A stretch of DNA of 64,000 nt from Myxocyprinus asiaticus (taxonomy: Eukaryota; Chordata; Actinopteri; Cypriniformes; Catostomidae), in NCBI RefSeq assembly GCF_019703515.2, contig NC_059346.1:17863501-17927500 (forward strand). The letters run 5' to 3'. The notes below the pieces were generated by a model. It was not told the origin of the DNA and did no database searches. It worked only from the letters and a program-made list of their open reading frames with translations. This document shows positions 1-13,800 of the stretch, in pieces. Positions within the stretch are counted from its first letter, which is position 1. Every line of letters starts with the position of its first letter. The translations under genes were made by a program, and so were the position numbers.

Positions 1-1868
1 TGGTCTAAAGCTTTTGAGCATACGTTTTGTTTTTAACATTTTGGACATTCCTTTAGTTAGCCAAGAACATTTTTCGAAAAAATCAAGGGAGTGTGCCTCC
101 TTCCTTCTTTTTGGTTCCAGGACAGAGAAGGGTTCTGTCTCTTATTTTTGGAAGAAGAAAAAGCTGAACCGAATATGTGAAGCCTTCACTTCCTCATGGT
201 GCATCAAACTGCTGCGTCAAAATGTTTTTTGTTGTCATAGTGAAGATTGTGAGTATTGTTTTGACATTTTAATTTCTGTGTTTTTTTGTTTTTTTTTAAC
301 AACCAGCATCAGGTCAGGTCACGTCTCTGATCACGAGGTTTTTGTTTGTTTGTTTGTTTGTGTGTGTGTATGAAGGAAGGGTGGATCTCTCTGCGTTACA
401 TGGAGCTGGACCTGAATAGAAACACGCTATCAACACTGTCTGTCTGTCTCTCTTTCACTCTCTCCCTCCCAGACACTTATTGATATTGCAGAGTGGACCA
501 ATTCTGTTATTGTCATGTGCATACTAAGTGAGAGCTGTTTACAGACAGCTGTGAGTATCTAAACTGATCAGCTATAAAATAGTTTGACTTCTCTGATCGT
601 TCTTCAGCCAAACTGCCAGCTCTGAGCTTTTTGTGATTTAATTGGCGCAATATTAAATAGCATTTTGCTCTGGCCTGACAATACTTTGAAAGGCTATCAG
701 TAAATATTTATTGCCTACAGAGAAGTGATGGTAAGTATGGCTCAAAAAAACTGAAATTGAAACTTTTTACTTCCCTCAGTGAATGAATCATGTATGAAGC
801 TCTGAGAGTGGTGGATTTGTTCAGAAGTGTCCTGCCCCTCACAGGACAGCTACATTTTTGGGCCTGGGCAAAGAAATGCACTAAACTTCACTAAAATGGC
901 CTAAATATATCCATGACAGAGAGAATATAGCACAGGAAACAGAAAGTGACACGGAAGAGGACTAAAACAGAAATGATGGAGATGCCTGGAAAAGGGACTA
1001 GTGTCAGGGGAAGCTGCATGGAGGATCTACAGGACATTATCGCTGTGTTTGGGACTGATGCTTAAGAAAATCCACTGGAAATTAGATTCTACTGCCGGGT
1101 TACACTGTGAACCATCAGTGCCTTCTCCTGCCCACACTTCCTGAGAGAGGGGAAAAGTCCAGGGTGGAAGGCAGATATAGATGCCTAAAATATATATATA
1201 GACTTCCTCAGATCTTTTTGGAATAGTGAGCTGTTTGTGATTTGACAGTAAAATATCTGGAATGCTGAGCTCATTGTTTTGGGAACCAGTGTAAATGTAG
1301 TTTTGGTCTTAATCTTTTGTATGAAGTGCATTTTAGTTTTTGTTTTTAGTAATATTTTAATCTTTGAATCAATATTTGAATCTTTCAATCTTGTTTCAGT
1401 CAGTGAAAGCTGCCCTAATCTAATTTGTCACATTGATCTGTCAAGTTTTGTCTACTCTGCTAATGCACTGCACCATGTGCACTGTTGCTCAGCTATTTCT
1501 TTAGTTTTTTTGCGATCAAAAGAGGAATTTTGTGTAATTATATTTTATGTAATTTATTTTTTCATTGTAGTCGACAAAATTCTCACTCGTGAAAATGAGG
1601 AGAGGGATGTGGACTTCTAATGGAGCATTTGGCTGGATGTGATTTATGTTTTTTGAAAATATTGTCATCATTAGAGGGATTGTAAGCATCACCACAGGAT
1701 TCTGTTCTGCTTTCGGACCTTTGACTGCAGAAACTGCGGCTTGCACAATTAAACTGTCCTGGTGCAAGAGCATTGTTGATAATTTACCCTTGCAATGCTG
1801 GCAACTGCTTGACCAGTGACATGCTCTCTATCTGACTACTGGGGCCCGGGGCGATCACAGGGGCTGCC
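1..1868. other. Upstream flank / possible 5'UTR and promoter region of tpcn1
   Basis: No convincing protein-coding exon was seen in this stretch. Open frames are short and low in complexity. A TG/GA microsatellite lies just downstream of the proposed first coding exon of tpcn1. The sequence just before the proposed start becomes GC-richer (about 1840-1865), and an ACAG at about 1857-1860 could be the acceptor of a 5'UTR exon. A small AG...GTAAGT unit around 720-735 looks exon-like but its phase does not join to the next tpcn1 exon. The transcription start cannot be placed. Confidence 0.35.
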
Positions 1869-4800
1869 ATGGAAACCAGTAGTACATATGACAACATGAC
1901 TGGGCTGACACATGATTGGCCTGTCCAAACGTCCTCATTCTGCCAGCAATTTGAGTGTGTTGGTATGTGTGTGTGTGTGTGTGTGGGTGTGAGAGAGAGA
2001 GAGAGAGAGCTAACTTGTTACAAGCTAACTTGTAAGCTTCTACATTGCTCAGTTAATAAAACTTGCTTGGCAACTGAGTGAAAACCTAACTTGCATATTT
2101 CACAAAGGCTAACTGCAGTAACTACAGATAAAAAAAGATTGTGTGTTTTTGTAGTAACAGCGATTTTCACACTGGCTGTATCTGAATTTGCATACTGTCA
2201 GAGTATGTATTGCATTTGAGAAGGACGTACTTCGGGGCTGTTTAAACAGATGTTTAGGTATGAGAACTTCATCCAGGAATGTGGGCATCGTCCTATGGCC
2301 TGAACATATAATGCATTAACAACAACCGTGGAAATAATTACTCTGTTTTTGTTAAATTTTTTAAAGTACAATTTAAAGGAATATTCCAGGCTCATTACAA
2401 GTTAAGATCATTCGACAGCATTTGTTGTACAATATTGATTACCACAAAATTTAATTTTTACTTGTCCCTCCTTTTTTAAAAAAAAGCACAAATCTGGGGC
2501 CTGGGTAGCTCAGTGGTAAAAGACGCTGGCTACCACCCCTGGAGTTCGCTAATTTGAATCGCAGGGCGTGCTGAGTGACTCCAGCCAGGTCTCCTAAGCA
2601 ACCAAATTGGCCCGGTTGCTAGGGAGGGTAGAGTCACATGGGGTAACCTCCTCGTGATCGCTGTAATGTGGTTCGTTCTCAGTGGGGCGCGTGGTGAGTT
2701 GAGCGTGGTTGCCGCGGTGGATGGCGTGAAGCCTCCACACGTGCTATATCTCCGTGGCAACGCGCTCAACAAGCCACGTGATATGATGCGCGGGTTGACG
2801 ATCTCAGACGCGGAGGCAGCTGGGATTTGTCCTCCACCACCTGGACTGAGGCGAACCACTACGCGACCACGAGGACTTAAAAAGCACATTGGGAATTGGG
2901 CATTCCAAATTGGGAGAAAAAGGGGAGAAAATCCGGAGAAAAAAAAAAGGAACAAATCTGGCTTACAAATAGGCACTTGCAATGGAAGTGAATGGGGCCA
3001 ATCTGTAAACGTTAAAATACTCACTTTTTCAAAAGTATAGCTCAAGACATAAACAAATACGTGTTAACATGATTTTAGTGTGATAAAATATATAGCCAAA
3101 TTTACAACTTTGTTGCCATGAAGTAGTCAAACCTTAGTAAAAATGCCGATTTAAACAACTTTACAGAAACAAAACAACTTTTTTTTGCTTTTTTTAAAGA
3201 AAAAAAGGGACGAGTCAAAAAAAAATTTTTTTATTGTGGTAAACATCAACATTATGCCACAAATGCTGTCGATTGAGCTTAACTTGTGTTGAACCCAAAA
3301 TGTTCCTTTAACCATTAGGAACAACTTTCTTGGTATATAGCATTTACAGTTTAAAAGTGCTGGCCGACTTGTGGTTTTCTGCTGTTTCTTTTTTTTTTTT
3401 TTTAAGTCAGCGTTGTGAATGTGATGTCTCCGCAGTTCCAGTGGCATTATGGGATAGTAAAGTGTCCAGTGAATGTGCACTTTAGAATCTCAGCGGATGT
3501 AGAAGGTCATCCTGGTATTTCTTATCTACTATTTTATGAATACTGAGGATTCGGACACCCTTCTCCATTGACACACTGCTTTTTGCATACTATATACTAG
3601 GGGAGTATGCATATTTGGATGCAGCCACTTTTTCTATTAATATGTGCATAGTTGAGCTAAACCAGTCTTTCACAACTCAATTTTGACAGAATGTGTATTT
3701 ACTGCCTTTTGCCTTTGCTAAATTATAGTTACAAAAAAACTGGCTAGTGTACAAAAACTCTTGGAAAACAAATAATAGATTTTTGTTGCATGTTGAAATC
3801 ATTTAATTGGTCTTTTTCTTCTACACACAGATGGGGTAGGAAACTATGATATTGTAAATAATGTCGTCATTCCAGCCCCAGGAGCAGCAGATCCCAGAGG
3901 CCAGAATTCTCTGCGGCAGAGCTGGGAAATGAACTACCAAGAAGCAGCAATATACCTGCAGGTCATCATTTACACCTACATGCACACAGTGAGCCAGTAA
4001 ATAGATGTAGATGATCACAAGCAACCACTCAAGGCTAAAAATTCTCCCCTGCCTATTTGTCTCTGTGTTTGTCTTCAGGAGGGAGAGAATAATGACAAGT
4101 TTTTCACTCACCCGCGGAATGCCCAAGTGCTCAGCGCCTACCTGTTTGCTCATAATCATCTCTTCTATGTGATGGAGCTGCTGACTGCAGTGTTACTCAT
4201 GCTGCTATCCCTCTCTGAAGCTCCTGCTGTCCCCTTCCTTCGCCTGGATGTCTATGTATGTGTCTTTTACATTCATGCCAAAAGTTTGGAATAATGTACA
4301 GATTTTGCTCTTATGGAAAGAAATTGGTACTTTTCACCAAAGTGGTATTCAACTGATCACAATTTATAGTCAGGACATTAATAACGTGAAAAATTACTAT
4401 TACAATTTGAAAAAAATGTTCAGAACTTCTTAAACTACTGCAAAGAGTTCTCATCAAAAAAATCCTCCACGTGCAGCAATGACAGCTTTGCAGATCTTTG
4501 GCATTCTAGCTGTCAGTTTGTCCAAATACTCAGGTGACATTTCACCTCACGCTTCCTGTAGCACTTGCCATAGATGTGGCTGTCTTGTCGTGCACTTCTC
4601 ATGCACCTTACAGTCTAGCTGATCCCACAAAAGCTCAATGGGGTTAAGATCCATAACACTCTTTTCCAATTATCTGTTGTCCAATGTTGGTGTTTCTTTG
4701 CCCACTCTAACCTTTTCTTTTTGTTTTTCTGTTTCAAAAGTGGCTTTTTCTTTGCCATTCTTCCCATAAGGCCTGCACCCCTGAGTCCTCTCTTTACTGT

Positions 4801-7800
4801 TGTACATGAAACTGGTGTTGAGCGGGTAGAATTCAATGAAGCTGTCAGCTGAGGACATGTGAGGTGTCTATTTCTCAAACTAGAGACTCTGATGTACTTA
4901 TCCTCTTGTTTAGTTGTACATCTGGCCTTCCACATCTCTTTCTATCCTTGCTAGAGCCAGTTGTCCTTTGTCTTTGAAGACTGTAGTGTACACCGTTGTA
5001 TGAAATCTTCAGTTTTTTGGGGGGGCAATTTCAAACATTGTATAGCCTTCCTCAAAACAATGATTGACTGATGAGTTTCTAGAGAAAGCTGTTTCTTTTT
5101 TGTCATTTTTGACCTAATATGGACCTTAAGACATGCCAGTCTATTGCATACTGTGGCAACTCAAAAACAAACACAAAGACAATGTTAAGCTTCATTTAAC
5201 GAACCAAATAGCTTTCAATTGTGTTTGATATAATGGCAAGTGATTTTCTAGCACCAAATTAGCGATTTAGAATGATTACTCAAGGATAAGGGGTTGGAGT
5301 GATGGCTGATGGAAATGGGGCCTGTCTAGATTTGATCTAGATTTTTCAAATAGTAATGGTGCTGTTTTTTACATCAGTAATGTCCTGACTATACTTTGTG
5401 ATCAGTTGAATGCCACTTTGGTGAATAAAAGTACCAATTTCCTTCCGAAACAGCAAAATCTGTACAGTATTCCAAACTTTTGGCTGCCAGTGTATGTATA
5501 TGTGAATGTGAGTATGCTTATGTGTACACATGTTTTTAAATTTGTTTGTATGCTTGTGCATACATGCCTTACAAAAATGTGTGTGTATTTCTGTTCCTGT
5601 CAGGTCCATGCTACACTGGAGTTGTTGGCATTGGTGTTGGTGGCCTTTGAGTTGTGTATGAAGCTCCGATGGCTTGGGTTTCACACCTTCATACGACATA
5701 AGAGGACCATGGTGAAGGTGTGTTTTCTAATAATTGTTTTGTTTGATTTAGCACCACAAAGAGTCTCATTGCTTCTCATCACTAAGTGCATACGTTCTAT
5801 GTTTCCATTTGATTCACATTGATATTCAGTGAAATTCACAGTTATTCAGCTAAAGAATCCTGCTATCCTCTGATTTTGTGTTCGTTTCAGACATGTGTCC
5901 TGTTTATTCAGTTCATCGAGGCGATCGTGGTCTTAGTTCGACAGACTTCCCACCTGCGTGTAACGAGAGCCCTGCGGCCGATTTTTTTGGTGGACTGTCG
6001 TTATTGTGGAGCTGTGCGAAGGCATGTAACTATTTGTTCTATTTAATTCTGTTTAAACAGAGCTCAAAGCAGCTTTATGAAGTGTCAGCCCTAAATATGC
6101 TCCAAAGGCCATTTTTTTTCTGTTTGAATTATAAAAACAATGTTTTTGAGTATTATTACATATATAATCGTCATTGTTAATAAATCTATTAAAATTAGTC
6201 TTTGATTCTAAAATGATAATGTGATAATGTTTGTTGGTGTTGGTGGAAGAATTATATTTTGATGCTTGGCAGAATATTGTGTATTGTGATTATTATTATT
6301 GATAAAGGTAATCATTTATTTATGTTTATAAAAGTAATTGTAATTGTTGCTGTGATTTTATATAAGCAATTAGAGGCTGTGTGTTCTAGTGCTTAACTAA
6401 CTTACTTAAACATGGTAAAATCAATGTAAATATCACTGTCTTGAATTGCTCATTGTTTTTATAAAATTGGAGCAAAAGCAACATGATACAAGACACCAAT
6501 TATATTTTTAAGAAACATTTACAATTATTCATCACAATAATCATTACAATCAACAATTCTTCCTGCTAGAATTATAGTTTGCCATCATAAGGCTGCAAGT
6601 GATATTGGAGATATATAGACATGGCCCATTAATTCAGTTGTTTTGCAGTTACGGGCATGCATATGTCTGCTTTGAAGGTGGCTTATCCAATCAGATATTA
6701 GAGCCAGAACTATCCGTTTATAATATATGATGTTCTGACACTCTCTTTCTGTTTCTGTCTTCCTTCAGAAACCTAAGGCAGATTTTTCAGTCCCTTCCTC
6801 CCTTCATTGATATTCTCCTGCTCCTGCTTTTCTTCATGGTTATCTTTGCCATACTAGGATTCTGTCTGTTCTCTGCCAACACAGCCGACAATGTAAGTAC
6901 ATTACACTCACACACTCACACTCTCACACTTTTGTGTTCCACATTTTCCTCTCACACAAACACCCACACAAACTCATAGATGCTTCTCTTTCTTAGTATT
7001 TTAGAACACTGGAGGACAGCATTGTGAGTCTATTCGTCCTTCTGACCACCGCAAAGTGAGTATGCATTCTGGTGCAAACATTCTGTGTAAAAAAACGTGA
7101 CTTGCAGTCTCAATGGTGTTGTTTCATGTCCTCCTCCAATTTTCATGTGTTTCTTCCTTTTTTCTTTTCAATAGTTTTCCAGACGTGATGATGCCAGCAT
7201 ATTCAAAGAGTCGTTGGTCATGCATTTTCTTCATTGTGTATCTTTCCATCGAGCTCTACTTCATCATGAATCTGGTCTGTAATCAACATCAGAACTACTT
7301 TGGTTTACAAGATATCAGATGCGCTGTAATTTTGAAAATGTTATAATTGGAGGTTCGACGAACACCCTCAAAGATATACCCTTAGACAAGGTCCTAACCA
7401 AACGTGGTGCATATGTGATATGTGATGAAAGGTATCTCTTCCATATTAATCAGAATGTCATATTATGTTATCGCTTGGTTTCTTCTGGGGCAGTGGTAGC
7501 TCAGCGGTTAAGGCTCTGGGTTACTGATCAGAAGGTCGGGGGTTCAAGCCCCAGCACCGCCAAGATGCCACCGTTGGGCCCTTGAGCAAGGCCCTTGACC
7601 CTATCTGCTCCAGGGGCGCTGTATCATGGCTGTCCCTGCACTCTGACCCCAGCCTAGCTGGGATATGTGAAAAAGAAGAATTTCACTGTATATGTGCAAA
7701 TGTATAATGTGTGATGAATAAAGAAAATTAATTAAAAATTAATTAATTAATTAAATTAATATTTTTGTGGCCTCACACCGGTCTAAAATCCTGCTTTTAA

Positions 7801-10800
7801 ATGCTGTACAACATCAAATATGTTCTGATTGGCTCTGATTGCCAATTATGTTCAATTTAGGTGTGGACAGACAAATTGCTTGTCACTGGAATCTTATCGC
7901 ATCATGTCTGGTTTGGACTCATAGGCTTAACAGTGTGCTACTCAGCTACTACAGCTTGTCCCTTCGAAGCAAGTCTTTGTTTACTTTGTTGTTCATTCCT
8001 GTAGATTTATAAACATTTTCACCTCACAGCTCCTGGCGGTTGTTTTTGACACTTTTAATGGAGTTGAGAAGATGAAGTTCAAATCTCTGCTTCTACACAA
8101 GCGATCTGCCATTGAGCATGCCTTCCAGCTGCTGGTTAGTCGACAGGTGAGCTTTGAGAGATTTACACATCTCACACACATTCCCACTCAGAAATACTGA
8201 ATTTTGGTTGTGCATGTGGATGAATGCGATTATATGTGTGTGCTTCAGTTTGTATGTGTGTGTTTTTGGTTTTTAGAGACCAGGTGGAGTGTCCCTGAAA
8301 CAGTTTGATGGACTCATGCGATTCTATCATCCACGAATGACAGCACGAGATCGTTTCCTCACCTTCAAAGCCCTCAACCAATCAGGGGCAACCATGCTGA
8401 GGTGCATACACACACTTGCATGTGCGCACACTCTTTCTGTTATTTTAATTGAAGATATGTTCTCAACAGTTTTTTTGTTTTTGTTTTTTTTGCTTGTGTT
8501 TTAGCCTTGAGGACTTTTATAAGTTTTATGAAGTCATCGGGCTCAAATGGAAGGTCAGATTTCAGAAACTGTAATATGTTTTTAATCCAGGGTGTGTATT
8601 AAACCCTTCAGAGCATGAACATCTGGTCTATATGTGTGTCACAGGCTAAACGGATTGGAGAGCACTGGTTTGATGATTTTCCTCGTACTGCATTCCTCAT
8701 TTTCAAAGGTCCTTGTCATGTTAATTCAGTTTCATTTGTAACAGTATCAAATATTCTACTGTTTTTTTTAATTTAATTGCTCAAAATTACAAGATACTTT
8801 CATGACTAGCATTCATCTGACATTAATTGTTTTCTGTCATAATGTATCCTTTTTATGATCATTTATTCTTTTATTTTTTTTTAAACAGGAATCAATTTAC
8901 TCGTGAAATCTAAAGCTTTCCAATATGCAATGTGTAAGTTAGAATCTTATCTACCTTGTGATATTAATCCTTTAGATGTCAACCCTTTAAATGCAATACC
9001 TAATCAATAAAATATCCCCCTTGAAATTCATGCGTTAGCATTTTTGCATTTACACAGATGCATTGCAATATTTTTTATTAACTTAATGTTTCATGATTAT
9101 TCTGCTACAGATCTGGTAGTAGCAATTAATGGCATTTGGATCCTAGTGGAGACAAATACGTTTCACGGTATGATATGCTTGAGTGTTGGTGTGTTGGCAG
9201 GTAGTGCAGCTTTGGTGCACTTCCAGAAATGTTAATTCCATAAATTCACAATTCAGAAAAGCTTTTAACCACAGGGAAAGGTGAAATAACTATTTTGTGT
9301 ATGTAAACCCTGTTGAATTTGGCCCTCATGTAGCTCTCTCCTCACAGATGGGGTCTCTTGGAATCGGGATGTCCCTTTTAGTTACATTATTTTCCTCACA
9401 AGTAGGTGTAAAAAATAAAAAAAATCTAGTGGTGATGAATGAATGAATTGTTCAAAATATTAAAAACATCCTTTTTTTCCTGCTGCTGTTTCTCTGGGGT
9501 CTAGTTTATGGAACAGAGGTCTTATTGAAGATCGCAGGCCTTGGTCTTATGACATATTTCAGCTCAGGATGGAACCTGTAGGTACACACACACACACACA
9601 TTTATAGTAACAAGTACAAACACACACACTCACTAACACACACTGCCTCAACTCTGGTTGTGTTTCTGTTTCCAGCTTTGATTTCTCAGTAACAGTTTTT
9701 GCCTTTCTGGGATTGATTGCTCTGGCCTTTGACATGGAGCCATTCTATTTCATCGTGGTGTTGAGACCTCTTCAGCTTCTCCGGTGAGTGCGCACGGGTG
9801 CTGTTTGGTTTGAAAATAGTTGTAGTTGTACATGTCTTGTTTTTCATAAATTCTGTGTTTCTTCAACTTGTGGCAATTTCATGTCCCGGGGGTTGATTTT
9901 TATTAAAACTGTCATATTACAACTAACATCAGTTTTAAAAAAATAACAACTGTTCCACAGTTGTAGCATCATTTCCACCACATCAGACAATCCTGCCCTT
10001 AATAACGTTTTTTTTCAAAAGTTAGTGTACTTGTTTACCAAGTCAACAAAAGTGTCAATAAAGAGCATGCTTGAGAAGAAATATGAGTCAAGTGATGTTT
10101 GAAGAAAACAAAGAAAATTCAAGGCAAATATCACTTGTAAACCGAATATTTTTATTGGGCGTCATTTTAAATAAAGCTGTGATTTTGCCACATTATTTTG
10201 AAAAGTGTGAAAATATTATTTAATTGTGTATATTTAGGATACCTTAAATGTTAGCTATGAAATTAGCCTTAGTAAGACTTAAAAAGTTACAAATGTCATT
10301 TCCATCAATGTCATTTCCACCGCAGAATTCTATAAAACCAGGGCCATTTCTGAGCATATGGGGGCCCTAAATGAAATCCTGCTTGGAGGCCCCACCCATG
10401 AATGACACTATACACAGCATTTTTAAATACATATTATTATTATTATTATTATTATTTGTTTAAATAAACAAAAAGATGACCTAGCTTTGTGGGGCCCTCT
10501 GGTGGTTTGGGGGCCCTAAGCGGCTGCTTGTACTGCTTATAGCAAGAAACAGCCCTGTATAAAACAGAATACAGAATTTGAGAATTTTCATGACTTTCAG
10601 AAAAAATGACAAAAAGGACATAAATCTCCTGTGATGCATGTTCATTCACTCTTGGACATTGTTAGTAGACACATTAAATAAACTAGTGAGAATGTGAAAA
10701 AGGGTTTAACAAGACTGTACTTTCTATAAGTCCATGGGGCTAAAAGTGCCCAAAGTTGAAGAAACAGATGTATGTCTTTTGGTCTTAACATTGACCCAGT

Positions 10801-13800
10801 CACTTTTTTTGAAGTATTAAAGTAATTTATAATTTTAAGATTTTTACCTAATTGTTTTTCCTACCTCTTGTGAAGGTTGTTTAAAATTAAGCAGCGTTAT
10901 CGTAATGTTCTGGACACAATGTTTGAACTGTTTCCGCGAATGGCCAGGTACAGAAATAAGAATTCATATCAGCTCATTACTCACATACTCTCAGCCTTTT
11001 TCTTACTCCACCACTCTCTTCTCTCTCTGTAGTCTAGGTCTGACTCTCATTATCTTCTATTATTCCTTTGCCATTGTTGGAATGGAGTTTTTCGCTGGTG
11101 TTGTTTATCCAAACTGCTGCAAGTAAGTTTCTTTGATCAACATATAAATGTATTTGCTGTTTTACATTAAATATGGTTTGTGGTCCTGCTTGCTTTAAAT
11201 TAGAAAACCTAAACAGATTGAACACAATCAGTATTCTTCACTGTAATCTACATTTTAGGAATTCAAAGTGTTAGAAATTATAATAAAATTGTCTATAGTG
11301 CTGTTTTCCTCGTATATATTAATAGCTATTTTGCTTTTATTTAGTTGTGCTGGACCCATTTCTATAAACTGTATAAGCCTGGCTTTTAGTTGTGGATGTA
11401 TGTGTGTAATGGGACGTTCTCTGTCTTTCAAAGCAACAGCACTGTTGCTGACTCGTATCGTCAGATTAATGTAACCGTTGGCAACCAGACAAAGCTGGAG
11501 GAGGGATATTACTATCTCAATAACTTCAATAATATCTTGAGCAGCTTTGGTATGTGGATGCACACACAGAACCATTCTTATATACCGTAGATACTCTTCT
11601 TTCTCTCTGGAGTCATCTTATGTACTGGTGTATAACTTTGTGTTGTTTGTAACTTTTTTTTTTATCTCTGCCATTTCAGTCACGCTGTTTGAGCTAACAG
11701 TGGTAAACAACTGGTACATCACTATGGTAAGTCAACATGCATACGCACTAAAAATGCAAAACGCTTTATTTCGGTTTAGAGTTTGGTTTAGGTTTATCTA
11801 TACTTAGTCTTGAGTATTTTAAATCAAATTTATATAAAGACCAAAAAAAGACTACATTATGCCATCATTTAGTTTCAGCTAGTAAACGTGTTTGTGAGCC
11901 ATGTGACCCTGCTGTTTGGGTCATTATCTAAACATGGTGACAAAAAGGTCCCTTGACTTTTCAGTCATTAAACATATTTCAAATTTCAAAAAGAAACCCC
12001 ATTTAAAATGCGTCTTTCTATAACCTAACCTTTTATTGAATAATATGAAATGGTTTGACCATACAGTATATATTGTTTTATAAATCTTTTAGAAAATATA
12101 TTTTGAAATATATTTGTCAATTGCCTAAAAAAACCCTTGTCTCCTTCATCTGGTACACTGCTTCTATGACATTTACAGGTATTTATGAGCATATTTTGTA
12201 TTCATTTTGTTTTCTCAGGTCAAGCATTAGTGCAAGGCCTAACAAGTGTGCAAAAAAAGCAAAGCAAAATAAATAATTGATAATTTAAATAATAAAAAAA
12301 AAAAACGTTTGTCCCTTGATTTCATGTCATTGGTGTTATCAATGTTAAAAGATCTTTCAAGGTCAAAGTTCAGAGGAAGAAATGGCTTCTCTAATGTGCA
12401 TATAGTGATATTCCCCAGTAACTGTCATTTTTTTTTCACATGGTTCTTTTAAATGTCATTGGTGTTACATTGTTTAATGTTCATGTGAACGATTTTATTG
12501 AAAATAATTAATTTAATGGTATGATTTGTTGATTTTAATCTGATCAGTGTATGTTTTGTGTTGTTATTGACACCATCTTAGAAAATTCCTCTTTTAAGAG
12601 GTATTATCATCACTGGTGTTACAAACCTTGCTTAATTCATTAAACAAAATAAAATAATAAAATAAGAACAACCGTCAAGTTTTCCTTTATGAATAAAAAT
12701 TATGTCAAGATGTAAAACATTTTTACCCTGAGCTTTTATGAGCGAAAACGGAACTGAACTGAATTGAAAAATGTAATATTTTGTAAGTAAGTTTTTTTGA
12801 GAATTACACATTTACTGGATTTAAATGTTGGTGACAGTGACTGTAGCTATGTTCATAATAGCATACAAACATACTCTTTCTATTTCTGCCATATCTACGG
12901 CCTTAACGTGGCTGCATCTCAGTCAGCAGACTGAAGTTTGTATGTAATTGTATGTAATGTATATAATATGTTTAAGTGATGCAGTGTAGTGTAGTGCAGT
13001 GATTTTAATCCTAAAGTCTCTAAATGCTAGTGTAGTGTATGTTTGTAGCAGAAAGCCTATGTATCTCTACAGCACTGAGCTGATCAATAAATGTGCATCA
13101 GTCTGGCATCAGTGCTGAGTTATTGATGCCTTTTATCCCTGTTTTCACAGGAGGGTGTGACATCACAAACTACCCACTGGAGTCGTCTGTATTTCATGAC
13201 CTTTTACATTGTTACCATGGTGAGGGTTTGTGTTTGCATATATGGGCTGTTGATAAATAATGTGGATATGATTTTTTATAAGGGAAGTGTATTTTTTAGG
13301 TGATGTAACTGGTTTCCATTTCACCATGGTTCAAGAACTTTACCATTTTAATTACTTTTTAGCAGTGTTCATCTCATGAATGAATACGAGATGGAAAAGG
13401 CACATCATGACAATAATTAAAACAATTTTATTAAAGCATAGCCTACTGCTGACAAAAATATGATGAGAAAATAATAATACTGGAAGATATTAACAGTGCA
13501 AGATATAAACAGGAGGAGAAACAGTTAGAGATACATCTGTGTATAGAAAATGTCTATACACAGTTTATTAGAAACGTTGACTAAAATGAATGAATTTGAC
13601 AATAATTTTAAAGGACATTTTCATCAAAAGACTAAAACTGTGACTAAAGCAAAAAACTGTAAAAATGAACTGCTTTTTAGCTTTTAAAAATACAATATTT
13701 AATATTACATAAAAGCATATTAATCACCCGTCCGTGTGTGTTAGGAATCTGAGTGATCTTGTTTTACTTTTTACAGCCCTGTTTTGTTTTGGGATGTTTT

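Noticed and set aside
717..735. Micro-exon-like AG / ATG / GTAAGT as tpcn1 start
   Set aside because: Joining phase 0 to the exon at 3831 gives an immediate stop.
2530..3045. Open frames on both strands of about 130-170 codons
   Set aside because: They lie within a tRNA-derived SINE body and cross its boundaries, so they are not genes.
7488..7560. tRNA gene
   Set aside because: A and B boxes are present but the rest does not fold as a tRNA and is followed by a SINE body; it is a retroposon head.
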